Source of the DNA: Planctomycetota bacterium
Lineage (GTDB): Bacteria > Planctomycetota > PLA2 > JAEUHO01
DNA length: 9,436 nt
Assembly: GCA_029213105.1 (NCBI GenBank)
Contig: JARGNS010000109.1
Span: forward strand, 1-9,436
Direction of reading: 5' to 3'
Position numbers and translations under genes: made by a program. A model generated the notes under the pieces. It had not been told where the DNA came from and did not search any database. It was given only the letters and a program-made list of their open reading frames with translations. Below are positions 6,004-9,436 of this stretch, one piece after another (the first letter of the stretch is position 1; each line of letters begins with the position of its first letter).

Positions 6004-6031
6004 GGACCCGTCCCTCAGGGGGCGTGGGTCC
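6004..6031 (-). other. Potential leader hairpin upstream of the 54-aa gene
   Basis: On the minus strand GGACCC (6031-6026) can pair with GGGTCC (6009-6004), with CCC/GGG inside. It sits just upstream of the ribosome site. An alternative GGGAC/GTCCC pairing overlaps it. It could affect translation or simply stabilise the mRNA. The remainder of 6032-6250 shows nothing I recognise. Confidence 0.3.
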
Positions 6032-6250
6032 AATCTCTGTTGCCGAGGTTGTGGTTCGGCGCGTTGGGGCCGGACCTTAGCAGATCCGGTACCCGCCACA
6101 CGGAGAACCTCCCTCCGCGGACGCTCAGAAGCATAGCCAGGGCCCGGTACATCGGGCATCACTGCCTATCGATGGAAAGCGCGTCCCTTCAAAAGAGTGC
6201 GTTTTCCGGGCTTCGGACTGTCACGGTTTCATCACGAGCAGCCTGTGTGG

Positions 6251-6256
6251 TAGAGC
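6251..6256 (+). promoter_or_regulatory. Likely -10 box of purD, implying a leaderless mRNA
   Basis: TAGAGC preceded by GG occupies -12 to -7 relative to the purD ATG. Transcription would start at or next to the A of the start codon, and no Shine-Dalgarno sequence is present between box and ATG (AGCCCC). Confidence 0.45.
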
Positions 6257-6262
6257 AGCCCC

Positions 6263-7567
6263 ATGAACAAGAAAGTCCTCGTGATCGGCAGTGGCGGCCG
6301 CGAACACGCCCTCTGCGCGGCCCTGGCCCGCAGTCCCCAGGTCCAGACGGTGTACTGCGCCCCCGGAAACGGCGGAATCGAGGCCGTGGCGACCTGCCTG
6401 CCCGATCTGCTGGTGGGCGACTTCGACCGCCTGGCGAGCTTCGTCGAGGCCGAGGGGGTGGATCTCACGGTGGTGGGGCCGGAGGTGCCCCTCGTGGGCG
6501 GCATCGGCGACCACTTCCAGGAGCGCGGGCTCGCCGTCTTCGGCCCCACGCAGGCCGGCGCGCAGCTCGAGGGCAGCAAGGCCTTCGCCAAGAAGCTCAT
6601 GGCGCGCCACAACGTGCCCACGGCCGCCTACGTCGAGTTCTCCGAGTACGCCGCGGCTAAGGCCCACATCGAGGAACTCGAGTACTGGCCCGTCGTGCTC
6701 AAGGCCGACGGCATCGCCGCGGGCAAGGGCGTGGTCATCTGCCACAGCCGCGAGGAGGCGCTCGACGCGCTGCACGAGATGATGATCGAAGAGCGCTTCG
6801 GTGCCGCCGGGGCGAAGATCGTCATCGAGGAGTTCCTGCGCGGCGAGGAGGCTTCGATCCACATCATCACCGACGGCCAGACGATGCTCATGCTCCCGAC
6901 GGCCCAGGATCACAAGGCGATCCACGACGGCGACCAGGGACCGAACACCGGCGGCATGGGGGCCTACAGCCCGGCCCCGGTCGTCGAGGGCGAGATGCTC
7001 GCCAAGATCGAGCGCGACATCCTGGTCCCGATCCTCGACGCCCTGCGGCACGAGGGCATCGAGTACCGCGGCGCGATCTTCGCCGGCCTGATGATCACCA
7101 AGGGCGGCCCGCGCGTCGTCGAGTTCAACGCGCGCTTCGGCGATCCCGAGTCCGAGGTGATGTTCCCGCGTCTGCGGGGCGACCTCTACGAGATCCTGCA
7201 CACCGCCGCGACCGGGCGCCTCTCCGATCTCGAGGAAGGGCCGGAGGTGGATCCCCGGCCGTGTGTCGGTGTCGTGATGGCCTCGGGCGGCTACCCGGGC
7301 TCGTACCAGGCCGGCAAGCCCATGTACGGCATGGAAGAGGCCGAGCAACTCGAGGGGGTCACGGTCTTCCACGCGGGCACCCGGCGCCGCGACGACGGGG
7401 GCCTCTCGACGTCCGGCGGGCGTGTCCTGTGCGTCAGCGCCCTGGGGGAGGGCTTCCAGGAGGCCCGCGATCGGGCATACGACGCCACGAGCCTCATCCG
7501 CTTCGAGGGCGCCTACAAGCGCGGCGACATCGCCCAGCGGGCCCTGGGCCGCTCGGCGACCCGCTAG
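6263..7567 (+). CDS. purD: Phosphoribosylamine-glycine ligase (GAR synthetase)
   Basis: PurD joins glycine to 5-phosphoribosylamine using ATP, the second step of de novo purine synthesis, in the cytoplasm. The protein has 434 residues, the usual length. Motifs in order: KVLVIGSGGREHAL (4-17) of the N-terminal domain, APGNGG (33-38), VVGPEVPLVGG; then the ATP-grasp domain with VVLKADGIAAGKGVVI, IVIEEFLRGEEASI, DGDQGPNTGGMGAYSP and the metal-binding VVEFNARFGDPESE; then the C-terminal domain with GVVMASGGYPG, GRVLCVSALG and RGDIAQRAL. Nothing is missing. The start at 6263 gives the canonical N-terminus. No other pur gene is adjacent. The next gene begins 86 bases downstream on the same strand but has its own ribosome site. 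Confidence 0.98.
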   Translation: MNKKVLVIGSGGREHALCAALARSPQVQTVYCAPGNGGIEAVATCLPDLLVGDFDRLASFVEAEGVDLTVVGPEVPLVGGIGDHFQERGLAVFGPTQAGAQLEGSKAFAKKLMARHNVPTAAYVEFSEYAAAKAHIEELEYWPVVLKADGIAAGKGVVICHSREEALDALHEMMIEERFGAAGAKIVIEEFLRGEEASIHIITDGQTMLMLPTAQDHKAIHDGDQGPNTGGMGAYSPAPVVEGEMLAKIERDILVPILDALRHEGIEYRGAIFAGLMITKGGPRVVEFNARFGDPESEVMFPRLRGDLYEILHTAATGRLSDLEEGPEVDPRPCVGVVMASGGYPGSYQAGKPMYGMEEAEQLEGVTVFHAGTRRRDDGGLSTSGGRVLCVSALGEGFQEARDRAYDATSLIRFEGAYKRGDIAQRALGRSATR

Positions 7568-7653
7568 CGCCAGCTTCCGGGCGGCGGGACTTCCGTCTTC
7601 TGCGCTGCAAGCGCGCCAGCGGGGCGTTGGTATCCCTGAACGCGGAGATCACC

Positions 7654-8373
7654 ATGCGCTTGCTCTCGATTGCCTTGCTTGCCGTCCTCCTGGCCCTGCC
7701 CACGGCCGTGGTCCTCGTGACCTTCCCGGCCTCGGAGGCGACGGCGGCCCCGTCCGCGCGTGACATCGCCCTGGTGCGCACGCTGCGCAAGCAGCGGCTC
7801 ACGAAGGTCCAGTTCAAGGAGACGAGCCTGAAGGGCGTCGTGAAGTGGCTGCGCGTGGCCACGGGCAAGAACATCATGATCAAGTCGGCGGCGCTGGCGA
7901 AGGCCGACATCGAGTGGAAGGACCTCACCTACACGGTCCAGCTCGAGAACGTCAGCGTGTGGACCTTCCTCGATGCGGTTGTCGCCAAGCCCCACGGCAT
8001 GGCCGTCACGGTCAAGGGCAACATCGTCTTCCTCACGTCCAAGGCCGACAGCTACGGCAAGCCCGTGGCGCGGATGTACAGCATCTCGCACATCACCTGG
8101 ACCAAGACCGACTTCTACGGCCCCTCGATCAACCTCAATCCCTCCGGCTTCGTCGAGGACGAGTACGAGCCCGAGAAGGTCGTCGAGGACGATCCCCTCA
8201 ACAACGGCGACGCCGTGGCCGAGCTCCTCAAGGAGCTGCTGCTCCCCGCCCAGTGGGAGAGCCAGGACGATTGGAGCGTGAAGGCGACCGACCGCTACCT
8301 CGTCATTCGCGCGCCGAAGGCCGTCCACAACCTCGTGCCGCGCACGTTGGGCAAGATCGCCGCGATGAAGTAG
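7654..8373 (+). CDS. Exported protein with STN/secretin N-domain-like region
   Basis: The protein has 239 residues. An N-terminal signal or membrane helix (about 2-24, LLSIALLAVLLALPTAVVLV) precedes a possible cleavage near SEATAA. Residues 52-129 follow the pattern of secretin/TonB short N-terminal (STN) domains: VQFKETSLKGVVKWLRVATGKNIMI, VQLENVSVWTFLDAVV, then VTVKGNIVFLTS. A second part, 138-235 (ARMYSISHI, DFYGPSINLNP, AELLKELLLPAQW, DRYLVIRAPKAVHNLV), matches the two-part layout common in planctomycete secretin-related proteins. There is no secretin channel domain, so this is a stand-alone periplasmic module, not a pore. The start is ATG 7654, with GGAG 7 bases upstream. It could be an accessory or lost-partner piece of a secretion or pilus system; none lies nearby. 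Domain call moderately sure, role unknown. Confidence 0.75.
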   Translation: MRLLSIALLAVLLALPTAVVLVTFPASEATAAPSARDIALVRTLRKQRLTKVQFKETSLKGVVKWLRVATGKNIMIKSAALAKADIEWKDLTYTVQLENVSVWTFLDAVVAKPHGMAVTVKGNIVFLTSKADSYGKPVARMYSISHITWTKTDFYGPSINLNPSGFVEDEYEPEKVVEDDPLNNGDAVAELLKELLLPAQWESQDDWSVKATDRYLVIRAPKAVHNLVPRTLGKIAAMK

Positions 8374-8454
8374 CGGCGTAGCGCACGGGCCTCGCCGGGA
8401 AGCGCAGGAAAGCCGCTCCCCGAGGGGCCGCGCCCTTTCGACGCAGTGGGGACG

Positions 8455-8472
8455 AGGAGCGGTCGCGCTCCT
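8455..8472 (+). promoter_or_regulatory. Inverted repeat upstream of the Fur-gene -10 box
   Basis: AGGAGCG and CGCTCCT form perfect 7-base arms around GTCG, ending 4 bases before the TAGAAT box. It could be an operator for autoregulation or a hairpin ending upstream transcription; no T run follows. The rest of 8374-8454, after the STN-like gene, shows nothing recognisable. Confidence 0.4.
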
Positions 8473-8476
8473 GCGG

Positions 8477-8495
8477 TAGAATCCCGCGGTGGGAT
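8477..8495 (+). promoter_or_regulatory. Fur-gene promoter: -10 box overlapping an inverted repeat
   Basis: GG-TAGAAT (-10 at 8477-8482) is the best-formed promoter box in the window. It overlaps ATCCC-N5-GGGAT (8481-8495), a perfect 5-base inverted repeat spanning the expected transcript start near 8489. Repressor binding here would block transcription, consistent with autoregulation by the Fur-type product, though the repeat does not resemble the AT-rich classical Fur box. Confidence 0.45.
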
Positions 8496-8597
8496 GCCAC
8501 CCCCCCCGACGCCTCCCAGAGCCAGTCCGCCGCCGACGCGACCCTCAAGGTCGCCCTGGCGGCGTTCGAGGATTTCCTGCGCGCGCGCCGACTCAAG

Positions 8598-9032
8598 ATG
8601 ACCGGCCAGCGCCGCACCATGGTGCGCGCCGCCATGGCCCAGTCGGGGCACTTCACGGCCGAGGAGATGCACCGCTGGCTGTCCCGCGACGGCGAGCCGG
8701 TCTCCCTGGCCACCGTCTACCGCGGCCTTGCCGTGCTGGAGGAGGCCGCCGTCGTCGAGGGGCATGACTTCGCCGACGGCACGCGACGCTACGAGCGCGC
8801 CGTGGACCGCGAGCACCACGACCACATGGTCTGCGTCGACTGCCGCGCCGTCATCGAGTTCACCAACGACCGCATCGAGGAACTCCAGCAGCAGGTGGTC
8901 GATGACCACGGCTTCACGATGCAGGACCACAGCCTGACCCTCTTCGTCGAGTGCAAGGCGTGGCACGCCGAGGGCAGCTGCAGTCGTCGTGAGGAGCGGG
9001 AGGCGCGCCGCAAGGCGTCCGGGATCGGCTAG
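8598..9032 (+). CDS. fur: Fur-family metal-responsive transcriptional regulator (N-terminus uncertain)
   Basis: 144 residues from ATG 8598, but the family's first helix is encoded upstream in the same open frame (ATLKVALAAFEDFLRARRLK, ending just before this ATG), so the true protein is longer; no in-frame ATG/GTG/TTG exists back to the 8-C tract at 8500-8507. Visible: the winged-helix pattern with SLATVYRGLAVLEEAAVV (36-53); metal site HHDH (73-76); CVDC (C79, C82) and VIEF, as in E. coli Fur; H104; DHSLTLFVEC (110-119). The second Cys pair is C119-x8-C128 where E. coli Fur has C-x4-C, i.e. four extra residues (KAWH). Overall closest to true Fur (iron) rather than Zur or PerR, which is inference. 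It represses or activates genes by DNA binding when metal-loaded. tadA follows 2 bases after the stop. Confidence 0.9.
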   Translation: MTGQRRTMVRAAMAQSGHFTAEEMHRWLSRDGEPVSLATVYRGLAVLEEAAVVEGHDFADGTRRYERAVDREHHDHMVCVDCRAVIEFTNDRIEELQQQVVDDHGFTMQDHSLTLFVECKAWHAEGSCSRREEREARRKASGIG

Positions 9033-9034
9033 GC

Positions 9035-9436
9035 ATGACCGGCGAGAGTGGCGACGCCGCCTTCGTGGATGCCGTGCATGCCGCGTTCATGCAGGAGGCG
9101 CTGGAGGAGGCCGAGCAGGCCGCCGCCGTCGGCGAGGTGCCGGTGGGGGCCGTGATCGTGCGAGCGGGCCAGGTCATTGCCCGGGCGCACAACCGCCGCG
9201 AGATGGACAACGACCCGACGGCCCACGCCGAGGTCCTGGCCATGCGCGACGCCGCCGAGCAGCTCGGCCAGTGGCGGCTCGAGGGCTGCACGCTCTACGT
9301 CACCCTCGAGCCCTGCTTCATGTGCGCGGGCGCCATCGTGAATGCGCGCGTGGAGACCCTCGTCTTCGGGGCGTTCGATCCCCAGGCCGGGGCGGTCGGC
9401 AGCCTGGCGAACGTGCCCGCGGCCACACGCCTGAAT
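9035..9436 (+). CDS. tadA: tRNA-specific adenosine deaminase (3' end outside window)
   Basis: The first 134 residues are present, with no stop before the window ends. TadA converts wobble A34 to inosine in tRNA-Arg(ACG) in the cytoplasm. The cytidine-deaminase fold is clear: EVPVGAVIV (34-42), the zinc/catalytic H64-A-E66 in DPTAHAEVLAM, and the PCxxC zinc motif in TLEPCFMCAGAI (P93, C94, C97), followed by VFGAFDPQAGAVGS, which is typical of TadA rather than guanine or cytosine deaminases. The chosen ATG lies 2 bases after the Fur stop, so the two are probably co-transcribed; a downstream ATG at residue 19 (MQEALEEAEQAA) is a shorter alternative that also fits the family's usual start. The missing part is likely the last 20-30 residues. 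Confidence 0.95.
   Translation, partial: MTGESGDAAFVDAVHAAFMQEALEEAEQAAAVGEVPVGAVIVRAGQVIARAHNRREMDNDPTAHAEVLAMRDAAEQLGQWRLEGCTLYVTLEPCFMCAGAIVNARVETLVFGAFDPQAGAVGSLANVPAATRLN

Noticed and set aside
7261..7653. In-frame upstream extension of the STN-like gene over purD
   Set aside because: Overlaps purD in another frame; ATG 7654 has its own ribosome site and signal peptide.
8489..8767. Plus-strand frame starting GTG 8489 read straight through
   Set aside because: After the C tract it is out of frame with the Fur protein and reads as Arg/Pro/Gly-rich shadow; only its start region is of interest.
1..9436. Possible mobile element, phage or defence island
   Set aside because: No transposase, integrase, toxin-antitoxin or nuclease-effector pair; both tRNA genes are intact with no repeated attachment-like 3' ends seen in the window.

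Overview
The window is very GC-rich bacterial DNA with codons strongly biased to G or C in third position. It reads as an ordinary chromosomal segment. Exported and lipid-anchored proteins (lipoboxes, signal peptides) indicate a diderm cell. The STN-like protein at 7654-8373, whose two-part layout recalls proteins common in Planctomycetota, together with the VWA and TPR-like proteins, makes a deep-branching, high-GC planctomycete-type organism my best guess. This is inference from protein style, not a marker-gene assignment. I see no phage, transposon, CRISPR array or defence system.

Layout. 1-158: C-terminus of a TPR-like protein (+). 239-315: tRNA-Arg(UCU) (-). 485-2686: a two-gene minus-strand operon of an exported staphylococcal-nuclease-fold protein (1619-2686) followed by a lipoprotein with three parvulin-like modules (485-1567). 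2687-2754: short divergent promoter region. 2755-4665: exported von Willebrand factor A-like protein (+). 4715-4789: tRNA-Pro(UGG) (+). 4959-5983: three very small, cysteine-rich lipoprotein-like genes, all on the minus strand, sharing C-[DE]-P-C motifs, two with clear intrinsic terminators; one is only 49 codons. 6263-7567: purD (+). 7654-8373: exported protein with an STN-like domain (+). 8598-9032: Fur-family metalloregulator (+), 2 bases before tadA (9035 to window end, incomplete).

How the parts fit. purD (purine synthesis), tadA (wobble inosine in tRNA-Arg) and the two tRNAs are housekeeping genes. The nuclease/foldase pair, the VWA protein, the STN-like protein and the Cys-rich lipoproteins all act at or beyond the inner membrane. 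The Fur homologue would regulate by metal; whether it has any link to the nearby potential metal-binding lipoproteins is unknown.

Most worth a second look: (1) the trio of C-[DE]-P-C mini-lipoproteins; (2) the Fur N-terminus, which continues in frame upstream of its first ATG back to an 8-C tract with no in-frame ATG, GTG or TTG start; (3) a recurrent TAGA(A/G)T-type -10 box lying 12-15 bases before several start codons, suggesting leaderless mRNAs.
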